From Paraburkholderia domus (GTDB lineage Bacteria; Pseudomonadota; Gammaproteobacteria; Burkholderiales; Burkholderiaceae): a stretch of DNA of 64,000 nt. Under the pieces are notes generated by a model. It saw only the letters and a list, made by a program, of their open reading frames with translations. It was not told the origin of the DNA and searched no databases. A program made the position numbers and the translations under genes. The DNA is taken from assembly GCF_905220705.1 (NCBI RefSeq), contig NZ_CAJNAT010000015.1:62001-126000 (forward strand). Direction: 5' to 3'. Positions 39,051-47,525 of this stretch are shown one piece after another (the first letter of the stretch is position 1; the number at the start of each line of letters is the position of its first letter).

Positions 39051-39430
39051 CGCAATCCACGCAATCCACTTCGTCTACCAACGACACACTGCTGCGCCTC
39101 GCGGCCATCATCGACAGCCGCAAGGGCGGCGATCCGGACGTTTCGTACGTGTCGCGCCTGTTCCACAAGGGCGATGACGCGATTCTCAAGAAAATCGGCG
39201 AAGAAGCCACCGAAGTCGTGCTGGCCGCCAAAGACGCGCGCCACGGCGGTGCGCCGAAAGCGCTGGTCGGCGAAGTGGCGGACCTGTGGTTTCACTGTCT
39301 CGTGATGCTGTCGCATTTCGACCTGAGCCCGGCTGACGTGCTTGCCGAACTCGAGCGTCGTGAAGGCCTGTCGGGCCTCGAGGAAAAGGCGCTGCGCAAG
39401 AGCCTTGAGCGCGAGCAGAACGGCGACTGA
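39047..39430 (+). CDS. hisE: Phosphoribosyl-ATP pyrophosphatase
   Basis: This 127-residue enzyme performs the second step of histidine synthesis. The MazG-like helix motifs KIGEEATEVVLAAKD and GEVADLWFHCLVML are visible. An Asn/Thr/Ser-rich lead (TQSTQSTSSTND) precedes the core. It overlaps hisI (ATGA). Confidence 0.95.
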   Translation: MTQSTQSTSSTNDTLLRLAAIIDSRKGGDPDVSYVSRLFHKGDDAILKKIGEEATEVVLAAKDARHGGAPKALVGEVADLWFHCLVMLSHFDLSPADVLAELERREGLSGLEEKALRKSLEREQNGD

Positions 39431-39513
39431 TTGTCGCCGCGTCTTGAAGTGGCGAACGTCGGCACCCACATTGCACTGAACGCATAGGATCGTATCCTCG
39501 GGAGGACGCAAGC

Positions 39514-39909
39514 ATGGAACAGTCGCAAGGAAATTATCCGCCGCCGGTCTACCGCAACGCGATCGAGCCAGAGCGCGAACGCAGTCTGCGCACGCTCACA
39601 CATGTGCTGTACGCACTGTATGCGGTTCATTGGCTGACGGGCGGCCTGACGATTCTGATCGCGATCATCATCAACTACGTGAAACGGCCCGATGTGGTGG
39701 GCACGCCCTACGAAGCGCATTTCGAGTGGCAGATCCGCTCGTTCTGGATGGCCTTGCTGGGTTATGCGATTGGTGGCGTCCTGCTGTTCGTGGTGATCGG
39801 TATTCCGGTTCTGTGGGCCGTCAGTATCTGGATGTTGTACCGTATTATCAAAGGCTGGCTGTATCTGTACGATAACAAGCCGCTTGCGAATCCGCGTGCA
39901 TGGTTTTGA
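39514..39909 (+). CDS. Small DUF4870-type membrane protein
   Basis: This 131-residue protein has a hydrophilic N-terminus and three hydrophobic stretches (LTHVLYALYAVHWLTGGLTI, LLGYAIGGVLLFVVIGIPVL, and a WMLYRIIKGWLYL end). The pattern resembles the DUF4870 group, whose role is unknown. GGGAGG lies before the ATG, and it follows hisE by about 80 bases, so it is likely part of the same transcript. Confidence 0.82.
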   Translation: MEQSQGNYPPPVYRNAIEPERERSLRTLTHVLYALYAVHWLTGGLTILIAIIINYVKRPDVVGTPYEAHFEWQIRSFWMALLGYAIGGVLLFVVIGIPVLWAVSIWMLYRIIKGWLYLYDNKPLANPRAWF

Positions 39910-39991
39910 GTTGAGTCCGGTTGCTGCCGGGGGAAACATGGGCTGTGCCGCATCACGCTTCGCGCTCTAGCCATACTGTGTCAGGAATACG

Positions 39992-40357
39992 ATGAGCCAC
40001 GACCCAAACTGTCTTTTCTGCAAGATCGCCGCCGGCGAGATTCCGTCGACCAAAGTTCACGAAGACGAAGAGTTTGTTGCCTTCCGCGACATTCGTCCGG
40101 CAGCTGAAACGCACGTGCTGGTGATTCCCCGCAAACACATCGCCACGCTGTCGAATTGCACAGAAAGCGATGCGCCGCTGCTTGGTAGAATGCTTGTTCT
40201 GGTAGCACGTCTGGCCGATAAGTTGGGTGTGGCGTACACCGGCGGCGAAACCGGTTTTCGTACGGTAATCAATGCCGGTCCGGGCGGCGGGCAAGAGGTG
40301 TATCACCTGCACGCGCACATCCTCGCAGGGCCGCGTCCGTGGCAGCGAATGGGCTGA
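39992..40357 (+). CDS. hinT: HIT-family nucleotide hydrolase (HinT-like)
   Basis: This 121-residue protein of the histidine-triad family ends with the catalytic HLHAHILAG motif. It begins DPNCLFCKIAAGEIPSTKV with the CxxC seen in the subgroup. HinT hydrolyses purine nucleoside phosphoramidates. It lies between the DUF4870-like gene and tatA, as in related genomes. A weak hairpin with a T run follows at about 40405-40423. Confidence 0.94.
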   Translation: MSHDPNCLFCKIAAGEIPSTKVHEDEEFVAFRDIRPAAETHVLVIPRKHIATLSNCTESDAPLLGRMLVLVARLADKLGVAYTGGETGFRTVINAGPGGGQEVYHLHAHILAGPRPWQRMG

Positions 40358-40601
40358 CAAATAACAGCGGGCCGCGAGGCGCGCGGTGAGTTTTGGCCGT
40401 CAACAATAACGGGGCCGTTGTTTTTGCTGCGCTGTAACGACGCCGACGCGATTGTCAGGTCACAATGACACACCGGTCGCGGGTTGAATCGGAACAGCCT
40501 GCAGTCATGTATAGATGAAGCGTACGCGCTTCGAGTCACGCCGCAAGGCGCACGAATTTTTGCCGCATCACGCTGCGGTGTCGGGGTTAAGGAGAGTAGT
40601 C

Positions 40602-40841
40602 ATGGGTTCGTTTAGCATTTGGCATTGGCTGATCGTGTTGCTGATCGTAGCGCTCGTGTTCGGCACGAAGAAGCTGCGTAATATCGGCACGGATCTGGGT
40701 GGCGCGGTGAAGGGCTTCAAGGAAGGCATGAAGGAAGCTGAAACGCCCGCAGGTGAAGCGCAGCAGCGCGAACTGCCGCGTAACGGCACCGTGGATGTGG
40801 ATGCGAAGGAAAAGACGCCGCGTTCCGGCGATTACCGCTAA
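40602..40841 (+). CDS. tatA: Twin-arginine translocase subunit TatA
   Basis: This 79-residue pore-forming subunit has a short N-terminal transmembrane segment (IWHWLIVLLIVALVFGTKKL) and an amphipathic helix (GGAVKGFKEGMKE). GGAG lies six to ten bases upstream of the ATG; the longer in-frame reading is rejected. A possible promoter with TTGAAT (40484) and a TATAGA-like box (40510) lies upstream but the spacing is poor. It begins tatABC. Confidence 0.96.
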   Translation: MGSFSIWHWLIVLLIVALVFGTKKLRNIGTDLGGAVKGFKEGMKEAETPAGEAQQRELPRNGTVDVDAKEKTPRSGDYR

Positions 40842-40880
40842 GCCGCGGCCCAACCGCGTTACTGACGGACATTCCACTTC

Positions 40881-41399
40881 ATGCTGGACCTCGGTCTAAC
40901 CAAGATGGCGCTGATCGGCGTCGTCGCGCTGGTCGTACTCGGGCCTGAGCGCCTGCCTCGCGTCGCCCGCACGGCCGGCGCACTGTTCGGCCGTGCGCAG
41001 CGGTATATCAACGACGTGAAGGCCGAAGTCACCCGCGAAATCGAACTCGACGAATTGCGTCGCATGAAGACCGAGTTCGAGGCGGCGGCAAGCAACGTCG
41101 AAACCTCCGTTCAGGACAATTTGCGCAAGCATGAAACCGAACTGAACGACGCGTGGAATAGCGGTACGTCGGTATCGCCGAGCATTGCCGGCGGCGCGCT
41201 TGAAGATGCCGGCAATTCGCCATGGCGAACCAGCACACCACCGGCAGGCCCGAGACGCAAGAACTGGCGCGTCAAGCAGACGGCCATGCCCACCTGGTAC
41301 AAGCGGGCCACCACGCGCCGCACGCGCGTGCAGTCGGGCGCTGCGCGCGTGGCGCGGCATACGCCGGCCACTATGCGTCGTCCGACGCGGTTCTTCTGA
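40881..41399 (+). CDS. tatB: Twin-arginine translocase subunit TatB with basic tail
   Basis: This 172-residue subunit forms the substrate receptor with TatC. Its membrane helix (LTKMALIGVVALVVLGPERL) and amphipathic region are standard. The last 50 residues are strongly basic (RRKNWRVKQ, YKRATTRRTRVQ, MRRPTRFF), while most TatB tails are acidic or neutral. I believe this tail is shared by Burkholderia relatives, so it is more likely a lineage trait than a frameshift. Confidence 0.94.
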   Translation: MLDLGLTKMALIGVVALVVLGPERLPRVARTAGALFGRAQRYINDVKAEVTREIELDELRRMKTEFEAAASNVETSVQDNLRKHETELNDAWNSGTSVSPSIAGGALEDAGNSPWRTSTPPAGPRRKNWRVKQTAMPTWYKRATTRRTRVQSGAARVARHTPATMRRPTRFF

Positions 41400-41433
41400 T
41401 GATCAGAACGACAATCTCTAACCGAGGGCCGGT

Positions 41434-42213
41434 GTGAGCGACCCCCAGCAAACCCAGGACGAAGGCACTGAAGAGACCTTCATTTCCCACCTCGTTGAAT
41501 TGCGCGACCGTATCATTCGCGCCGGCCTTGCCGTCATCGTGGTGTTTGTCGGGCTCGTGTATTGGGCGCCGGACATCTTCCGGCTGCTGGCGCGGCCCTT
41601 GATGCAGAATCTGCCGAAGGACGGCAAGATGATCGTCACCGACGTCACCGGCTCGTTCTTCGTGCCGATGAAGGTGACCATGATGGTCGCCTTCGTGATT
41701 GCGCTGCCGGTCGTGCTGTACCAGATCTGGGCGTTCGTCGCGCCGGGTCTGTACCAGCATGAGAAGAAGCTGGTCGGGCCGCTGGTGGGCAGCAGCTACA
41801 CGCTGTTCCTGTGCGGCATGGCGTTCGCGTACTTCGTGGTGTTTCCGACCATCTTCCGCGTGATGGCGCACTACAACGCGCCGCTCGGCGCGGAGATGAA
41901 CACCGATATCGACAACTATCTAAGCTTCGTGCTGACTATGTTCCTCGCGTTCGGGGTGACGTTCGAAGTGCCGATTGTCGTGGTGCTGCTGGTCCGCATG
42001 AACGTGCTGACCATCAAGAAGCTCAGGGAAATCCGTCCTTACGTGATCGTGGGCGCGTTCGTGATTTCCGCGGTAGTAACGCCGCCGGACGTGTTCTCGC
42101 AGCTGATTCTGGCAATTCCGCTGATCGTGCTGTACGAGGCGGGGATCATTGCGGCGCGGTTGATTGTCGGCAAGCAACCGGTGGCTGTTGAAGACGCAAG
42201 TCCGCCGAATTGA
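41434..42213 (+). CDS. tatC: Twin-arginine translocase subunit TatC
   Basis: This 259-residue polytopic protein has six transmembrane segments. It starts with GTG at 41434. Family features are FISHLVELRDRIIRAG near the N-terminus, the conserved VALPVVLYQIWAFVAPGLY-like loop and REIRPYVIVGAFVISAVVTPPD. It recognises twin-arginine signals. A strong terminator follows, so tatABC ends here. Confidence 0.97.
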   Translation: MSDPQQTQDEGTEETFISHLVELRDRIIRAGLAVIVVFVGLVYWAPDIFRLLARPLMQNLPKDGKMIVTDVTGSFFVPMKVTMMVAFVIALPVVLYQIWAFVAPGLYQHEKKLVGPLVGSSYTLFLCGMAFAYFVVFPTIFRVMAHYNAPLGAEMNTDIDNYLSFVLTMFLAFGVTFEVPIVVVLLVRMNVLTIKKLREIRPYVIVGAFVISAVVTPPDVFSQLILAIPLIVLYEAGIIAARLIVGKQPVAVEDASPPN

Positions 42214-42270
42214 ACGCCATGCATTTTACACATTCATTACGCTAACCGTCTGACAGACGGCCGGGGCAAA

Positions 42271-42309
42271 CAAAAAGGGCAGTCCGCGATGGACTGCCCT
42301 TTTTGTTTT
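42271..42309. terminator. Strong two-way terminator after tatC
   Basis: CAAAAAGGGCAGTCC at 42271-42285 pairs perfectly over 15 bases with GGACTGCCCTTTTTG at 42291-42305, with a five-base loop. The flanks supply A and T runs on either side. It lies between the convergent tatC and the DegS-like gene and should stop both. Confidence 0.95.
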
Positions 42310-42443
42310 GCGACGGCGTCGCCGTTTGGCTAGCTGCGTTGCCCGCGGCTCCGTTGCGTTTGCTTCTCGTTCAGCTACGGGTGGGTTGCCGTTGCCCGCG
42401 TCAGCCGCCGCAATGCCTTTGACCACTGCTACTACCCGCGAAA

Positions 42444-43664
42444 TCAACCGCCGTCGTCGTCCTGATCGCCGCCGCCGTTGTCCTCGGGCTGTTGCTTCGG
42501 CGGAGGCGGGCGCTTGCCGATGGTCACGTCCAGATCCATCTCGCGGCTCTTGCGCACCAGATGAACCTTCGCGGCCGTGCCCGGCTTGATCTGTGCGATG
42601 ACATTCAACAGACGCGTGGTATCGGTGATCTCCTGGCCGTTCACGCTCACCAGGATGTCGCCCGGCTTGATGCCCGCCCGGTCGGCCGGCCCGTTCTTCA
42701 GCACACCTGCGACAATCGCGCCCGACTTCTGCTCGAGCCCAAACGATTCGGCGATTTCCGGCGTCACGTCCTGCGGCTCCACGCCGATCCAGCCCCGCGT
42801 GACCGAGCCTGTCGTGATGATGCTCTCCAGCACGCTGCGCGCGGTCGAGACAGGGATCGCAAAGCCGATGCCGAGCGAGCCGCCCGAGCGCGAATAGATC
42901 GCGGTATTGATGCCGAGCAGGTTGCCATTCACGTCGACCAGAGCGCCGCCCGAGTTACCGGGGTTGATAGCCGCGTCGGTCTGAATGAAGTTTTCGAAGG
43001 TGTTGATGCCGAGGTGATTGCGCCCGAGCGCACTGACAATGCCCATGGTCACCGTCTGGCCGACGCCGAACGGATTGCCGATCGCCAGCACCACGTCGCC
43101 CACGCGCGTCTGGTCCATGCGGCCGAGCGTGATGGTGGGCAGGTTGGTCATGTTGACCTTCAGCACGGCCAGATCGGTCTCAGGATCGACGCCGATCACC
43201 TTCGCATTGGTGGTGCGACCATCGGCCAAGGCGATTTCGATCTGATCAGCGCCGTCCACGACGTGCTGGTTCGTTAGAATGTAACCTTCCGAACTCACTA
43301 TTACCCCCGAGCCGAGATTCGACGCGGGTTGCTCCTGCTGCTTACCTTTGTTCTTGTCGCCGAAGAAGTAGCGGAACAGCGGATCTTTAGCGCGCGGGTC
43401 GGGTGGCAGTGAGCCATCCTTGCTGGAGAACACATTGACGACCGCGGGCATGGCTTTTTGCGCGGCATCTGCATAGGACGCCTGTGCCGGGCCGGTACCG
43501 ATGCCTGGCGCCACTTCCCGCAGGGCGACGATCGGTTCGGCGAGTTGCTTGCCGAATTGCCCTTGACGCTGGAGCCACTGCGGTTTGAGGGTCGCAATGA
43601 TGAACATCAGCGCCAACAACACGGTCACCGCTTGGGCGAAGAACAGCCAAAAGCGTCTAAGCAT
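42444..43664 (-). CDS. DegS/AlgW-like membrane-anchored serine protease
   Basis: This 406-residue protein has an N-terminal membrane anchor (FFAQAVTVLLALMFIIATL), then a trypsin-like protease domain with the triad in NQHVVDG (His), ETDLAVLKV (Asp) and NPGNSGGAL (Ser). One PDZ domain follows (GVLKNGPADRAGIKPGDILV). A single PDZ plus anchor is the DegS/AlgW pattern, which starts the envelope stress cascade by cutting an anti-sigma factor. The acidic Pro/Gly tail is probably disordered. Its start lies 19 bases from the divergent nif3-like start. The name degS, algW or mucD cannot be fixed from sequence alone. Confidence 0.92.
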   Translation of the reverse strand: MLRRFWLFFAQAVTVLLALMFIIATLKPQWLQRQGQFGKQLAEPIVALREVAPGIGTGPAQASYADAAQKAMPAVVNVFSSKDGSLPPDPRAKDPLFRYFFGDKNKGKQQEQPASNLGSGVIVSSEGYILTNQHVVDGADQIEIALADGRTTNAKVIGVDPETDLAVLKVNMTNLPTITLGRMDQTRVGDVVLAIGNPFGVGQTVTMGIVSALGRNHLGINTFENFIQTDAAINPGNSGGALVDVNGNLLGINTAIYSRSGGSLGIGFAIPVSTARSVLESIITTGSVTRGWIGVEPQDVTPEIAESFGLEQKSGAIVAGVLKNGPADRAGIKPGDILVSVNGQEITDTTRLLNVIAQIKPGTAAKVHLVRKSREMDLDVTIGKRPPPPKQQPEDNGGGDQDDDGG

Positions 43665-43683
43665 CTGAAGACTAGAGGTTTAT

Positions 43684-44430
43684 ATGGATCGGATCGAACT
43701 TGAATTGTACTTGAACAATCTTCTTGAAACCGCGCGCTTCAAGGACTATTGCCCCAATGGATTGCAGGTGGAAGGGCGTCGCCGCGTCAATAAGCTCGCG
43801 ACCGGCGTGACCGCTTCGGTGGCCTTCCTCGAGGCCGCGCTCGACTGGGGCGCGGACGCGGTGCTGGTCCATCACGGCTACTTCTGGCGCAACGAAGCGC
43901 CGCAGATCACCGGGCGCAAACACGCGCGGCTGAAGCTGCTGATCGCCAACGACCTGAACCTGTTCGCCTACCATCTGCCGCTCGACGACCATCCCGAGTT
44001 CGGCAACAACGCGCAGATCGGCGCGAAGATGGGCTGGATCAGCGACGCGCGCTTCGGCGAGAACGATCTCGGCTGGCTCGCCACGTTTCCGATGCCGATC
44101 ACGCTCGCGCACTTCACGGCGCAAGTCGAGCAGACGCTCGGCCGCACGCCGCTCGTGTTCGGCGACCCGGATCGCGAACTGCGCCGCGTGGGCTGGTGCA
44201 CGGGCGCCGCGCAAGGCATGTTCGACGCCGCGATCAATGCCGGCGCTGACGTCTACCTGACCGGCGAAGTGTCGGAGTCGGTGATGCACACATCGGCGGA
44301 AAGCGGTGTCGCATTCCTTGCCGCCGGCCATCACGCCACCGAGCGTTTCGGCGTGCAGGCGGTGGGCAAGCATCTGTCCGAGGAGTTCGATATCGAACAC
44401 CTGTTTATCGATATCTCCAATCCCGTTTGA
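43684..44430 (+). CDS. Nif3-like dinuclear metal protein
   Basis: This 248-residue protein of the Nif3/YbgI group has conserved metal-ligand regions: DYCPNGLQVEG, AVLVHHGYFWR, YHLPLDDHPEFGNN and TGEVSESVMH with AAGHHATERFGV near the end. The molecular role of the family is not settled; links to GTP cyclohydrolase-type folds are known. The gene is divergent from the DegS-like gene with only 19 bases between starts. Assignment to the family is secure. Confidence 0.93.
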   Translation: MDRIELELYLNNLLETARFKDYCPNGLQVEGRRRVNKLATGVTASVAFLEAALDWGADAVLVHHGYFWRNEAPQITGRKHARLKLLIANDLNLFAYHLPLDDHPEFGNNAQIGAKMGWISDARFGENDLGWLATFPMPITLAHFTAQVEQTLGRTPLVFGDPDRELRRVGWCTGAAQGMFDAAINAGADVYLTGEVSESVMHTSAESGVAFLAAGHHATERFGVQAVGKHLSEEFDIEHLFIDISNPV

Positions 44431-44483
44431 ATTGAAAATCGGCATTAGAGAAGAAAAAGGCATGAATAACGCAGAGAACACTT

Positions 44484-44599
44484 AAAAGGAGGTGCAAAAA
44501 AGTTTGCGATCCGTACGGAGAAACCCTGACTTATCAAGGGGTTCGCACGGTTTTTGGCAATCGGCCCTTGTAAATGGCGACTCCATTCGCGCAAACTAG
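44484..44599 (+). promoter_or_regulatory. Strong ribosome-binding site without an annotated gene, with short TTG ORF
   Basis: TAAAAGGAGGTG at 44483-44494 matches the 16S anti-Shine-Dalgarno almost perfectly, yet the next gene (petA) starts about 160 bases later and a stop codon (TAA at 44571) breaks its frame upstream. A 31-codon ORF with a TTG start at 44504 and TAG at 44597-44599 follows with 11 bases spacing. It could be a leader peptide or unused site. The stretch also contains matching AACC/GGTT arms that could pair. No function is claimed. Confidence 0.35.
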
Positions 44600-44651
44600 C
44601 GGCGGTAGAAGAGACGTGAAGGAAAAATCCAACTCAGAAGTGGGGCGTGTG

Positions 44652-45272
44652 ATGCGAGACAAGGAAGATGAACGCGTCGACGGCAGCCGCCGTAGCTGGC
44701 TGATAGCGACGACCGTAGCAGGTGGCATAGGAGGCGTTGCCACTGTCGTACCCTTTGTTAGTTCGTTTGCACCATCTGAAAAGGCCAAGGCAGCAGGTGC
44801 CCCGGTCGAAGTCGATATTAGTGATCTCAAGCCCGGCGACATGAAGACCGTAGCCTGGCGCGGTAAGCCGGTGTGGATCATCAACCGCACCGACAGAATG
44901 CTCGCCGATGTTCAGAAAGCCGATAACGAAGTAGCGGATCCCCACACCAAGAATCCTTTTTCGATGCCGTTGCCGGAGTACTGCAACAACGAATTCCGTT
45001 CACGCACCGATCACAAGAACCTTTTCGTCGCCGTCGCCGTGTGCACCCATCTGGGCTGTACGCCGACACCGCGCTTCCAGGAGGGCCCGCAGCCCAATCT
45101 TCCGGACGACTGGCCAGGCGGCTTCCTGTGCCCGTGCCACGGCTCGACCTATGACATGGCCGGCCGCGTCTTCAAGAACAAACCTGCGCCGCAGAACCTC
45201 GACATCCCGCCTTACATGTTCACGTCGGCCACCGGCCTCGTGATCGGCAAGGACGAAAAAGGAGAAGCGTAA
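44652..45272 (+). CDS. petA: Ubiquinol-cytochrome c reductase iron-sulfur subunit
   Basis: This 206-residue Rieske protein takes electrons from ubiquinol in the bc1 complex. A twin-arginine signal anchor (GSRRSWLIATTVAGGIGG) shows it is exported by Tat, whose genes are nearby. The Rieske cluster ligands are CTHLGC and CPCHGS. ATG at 44652 gives the usual length. The stop shares bases with the petB start (TAATG), so the two are coupled. Confidence 0.96.
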   Translation: MRDKEDERVDGSRRSWLIATTVAGGIGGVATVVPFVSSFAPSEKAKAAGAPVEVDISDLKPGDMKTVAWRGKPVWIINRTDRMLADVQKADNEVADPHTKNPFSMPLPEYCNNEFRSRTDHKNLFVAVAVCTHLGCTPTPRFQEGPQPNLPDDWPGGFLCPCHGSTYDMAGRVFKNKPAPQNLDIPPYMFTSATGLVIGKDEKGEA

Positions 45273-46651
45273 TGGCGATCGAACATGACGTGGAGACGAC
45301 CGGGCTGGTCGGCTGGATCGACCGGCGCTTTCCCCTGACGTCTACCTGGAAGAAGCACGTTTCCGAGTACTACGCGCCGAAGAACTTCAACTTCTGGTAC
45401 TTCTTTGGTTCGCTCGCGTTGCTGGTGCTGGTCAATCAGATCGTCACCGGCATCTTCCTCACGATGAACTACAAGCCCGACGCGACGCTCGCGTTCTCGT
45501 CGGTCGAGTACATCATGCGCGAGGTGCCGTGGGGCTGGCTGATCCGCTATATGCACTCCACGGGCGCGTCGATGTTCTTCGTCGTCGTGTATCTGCACAT
45601 GTTCCGCGGGCTGATGTACGGCTCGTACCGCAAGCCGCGCGAACTGGTGTGGGTGTTCGGCTGCGCGATTTTCCTGTGCCTGATGGCCGAGGCGTTCTTT
45701 GGCTACCTGCTGCCGTGGGGCCAGATGTCGTTCTGGGGCGCGCAGGTGATCGTGAATCTGTTCTCGGCGATTCCGTTCATCGGGCCGGATCTGTCGCTGT
45801 GGATTCGCGGCGACTATGTGGTCTCGGACGTCACGCTGAACCGCTTTTTTGCGTTTCACGTGATCGCGATTCCGCTGGTGCTGATCGGCCTCGTGGTCGC
45901 TCACCTCGTGGCGCTGCATGAAGTGGGTTCGAACAACCCCGACGGCATCGAGATCAAGGCGAAGAAGGGTCCGGACGGCATCCCGCTCGACGGCATCCCG
46001 TTCCATCCGTACTACTCTGTGCACGACTTCATGGGCGTCACCGTGTTTCTGTTCATTTTCGCCGCGATCATCTTTTTCGCGCCGGAAATGGGTGGGTACT
46101 TCCTTGAAGCAAACAACTTCATTCCCGCCAATCCGCTGCAAACGCCGCAGGAAATTGCGCCGGTGTGGTACTTCACCGCCTTCTATGCGATGCTGCGCGC
46201 TACCACCGATCCATTCAAGATCGTGTTGATGATCATCGTCGCGTTGCTCGGGCTGTTTGCTCTGGTGCGCGCGCGCGGCAAGTGGAAGCTCGGCTTGCCG
46301 GTGCTCGCGGTGCTGGTGGTTCTGGCCATGGCGTTCACCGAGTCGAAGTTCTGGGGCGTGGTGGTGATGGGCGGCGCGGTGATCTCGCTGTTCTTCCTGC
46401 CGTGGCTCGACCGCTCGCCAGTGAAATCGATTCGTTACCGGCCGTTTTTTCACAAAGTGTTCTACGGGATCTTCGTGCTCGCTTTCCTGACGTTGGGCTT
46501 CCTTGGCACCAAACCGCCGTCGCCCGCCTCGACGTTGATTGCCCAGATCTGTGCGCTGATCTACTTCGCGTTTTTCCTCGGTATGCCCGTCTGGACGCGG
46601 CTTGGCACGTTCAAGCAGCCGCCCGAGCGGGTGCGGTTCAAGCCCCACTAA
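45272..46651 (+). CDS. petB: Ubiquinol-cytochrome c reductase cytochrome b subunit
   Basis: This 459-residue membrane protein has about eight helices. The haem-binding regions include RYMHSTGASMFFVVVYLHMFRG and FFAFHVIAIPLVLIGLVVAH, split here by family order. PEWY-type quinone loop is present as APVWYFTAFYA (PVWY). All are typical of beta-proteobacterial cytochrome b. petC follows after 23 bases. Confidence 0.97.
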   Translation: MAIEHDVETTGLVGWIDRRFPLTSTWKKHVSEYYAPKNFNFWYFFGSLALLVLVNQIVTGIFLTMNYKPDATLAFSSVEYIMREVPWGWLIRYMHSTGASMFFVVVYLHMFRGLMYGSYRKPRELVWVFGCAIFLCLMAEAFFGYLLPWGQMSFWGAQVIVNLFSAIPFIGPDLSLWIRGDYVVSDVTLNRFFAFHVIAIPLVLIGLVVAHLVALHEVGSNNPDGIEIKAKKGPDGIPLDGIPFHPYYSVHDFMGVTVFLFIFAAIIFFAPEMGGYFLEANNFIPANPLQTPQEIAPVWYFTAFYAMLRATTDPFKIVLMIIVALLGLFALVRARGKWKLGLPVLAVLVVLAMAFTESKFWGVVVMGGAVISLFFLPWLDRSPVKSIRYRPFFHKVFYGIFVLAFLTLGFLGTKPPSPASTLIAQICALIYFAFFLGMPVWTRLGTFKQPPERVRFKPH

Positions 46652-46674
46652 TCGCGAGCCCGGAGAACACGAAG

Positions 46675-47430
46675 ATGAAAAAACTGCTTTCGACGTGCGC
46701 GCTGATCGGCGCGACACTGCTCGCGGTGCTGGCTGGACCGGTGCACGCGGACGAGAATTTCCCTCTCGACCGCGCGCCTGATAACGCGGAGAATTTTGCT
46801 TCGTTGCAGCACGGCGCACAATTGTTTGTAAACTATTGCCTGAATTGCCATAGCGCGAACCTGATGCGCTACAGCCGGCTGACCGACCTCGGCATTGCGC
46901 CGAGTGAAATCCAGTCGAATCTGCTGTTCACCACGGATAAAATCGGCAATACCATGACCGTGGCGATGCGCCCGGACGACGCGAAAGCGTGGTTCGGCGC
47001 GAGTCCGCCGGATTTGTCGGTGGAAGCGCGGGCGCGCGGCAAGGACTGGCTGTACACGTATCTGCGCAGCTTCTATCGCGACAATACGCGGCCGACCGGC
47101 TGGAACAATCTGGTGTATGAGAACGTGAGCATGCCTCACGTGCTGTGGCAGCTTCAGGGGCAACGTACCGCGAAGTTCGGTGATGAAATCGACGAAAAAA
47201 CAGGCGAGACGGTACACAAATTTGTCGGCTACCAGCAGGTCACGCCGGGGACGATGTCGCCGGTAGATTATGATTCTGCTGTGGCCGACCTCGTGTCGTA
47301 CCTGTCATGGATGTCCGAACCGACGCAGAAAACCCGCAAACAGCTTGGCGTGTGGGTGCTGCTGTTCCTCGGGGTCCTGAGCTTTTTCGCCTGGCGACTG
47401 AACGCCGCGTACTGGAAACATATCAAATAA
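46675..47430 (+). CDS. petC: Ubiquinol-cytochrome c reductase cytochrome c1 subunit
   Basis: This 251-residue cytochrome c1 has a Sec signal (MKKLLSTCALIGATLLAVL, cut after VHA). The haem site is YCLNCHS (CxxCH), and a C-terminal anchor helix (LGVWVLLFLGVLSFFAWRL) holds it in the inner membrane. It passes electrons to cytochrome c or an oxidase. It ends the pet gene set. Confidence 0.96.
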   Translation: MKKLLSTCALIGATLLAVLAGPVHADENFPLDRAPDNAENFASLQHGAQLFVNYCLNCHSANLMRYSRLTDLGIAPSEIQSNLLFTTDKIGNTMTVAMRPDDAKAWFGASPPDLSVEARARGKDWLYTYLRSFYRDNTRPTGWNNLVYENVSMPHVLWQLQGQRTAKFGDEIDEKTGETVHKFVGYQQVTPGTMSPVDYDSAVADLVSYLSWMSEPTQKTRKQLGVWVLLFLGVLSFFAWRLNAAYWKHIK

Positions 47431-47462
47431 TCACGCCGTTACCCGGCGTGGGGCCGGCGCCA

Positions 47463-47488
47463 GGAAAAACCTGTTGAACGGTTTTTCC
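47463..47488 (+). terminator. Hairpin between petC and sspA
   Basis: GGAAAAACC at 47463-47471 pairs with GGTTTTTCC at 47480-47488 around an eight-base loop. A GC stem, CACGCCG with CGGCGTG, lies just before it near 47432-47449. Together they may reduce reading into sspA or stabilise the pet RNA. No T run follows directly, so termination is uncertain. Confidence 0.45.
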
Positions 47489-47525
47489 GCGCGCTGGCCT
47501 TTCAGCTTTTTGAGGAAACGTAAAC

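Noticed and set aside
45212..46819. Leftward 535-codon ORF opposite petB
   Set aside because: It is an antisense shadow of the conserved cytochrome b gene, rich in Arg/His/Gln as usual for GC-rich antisense frames.
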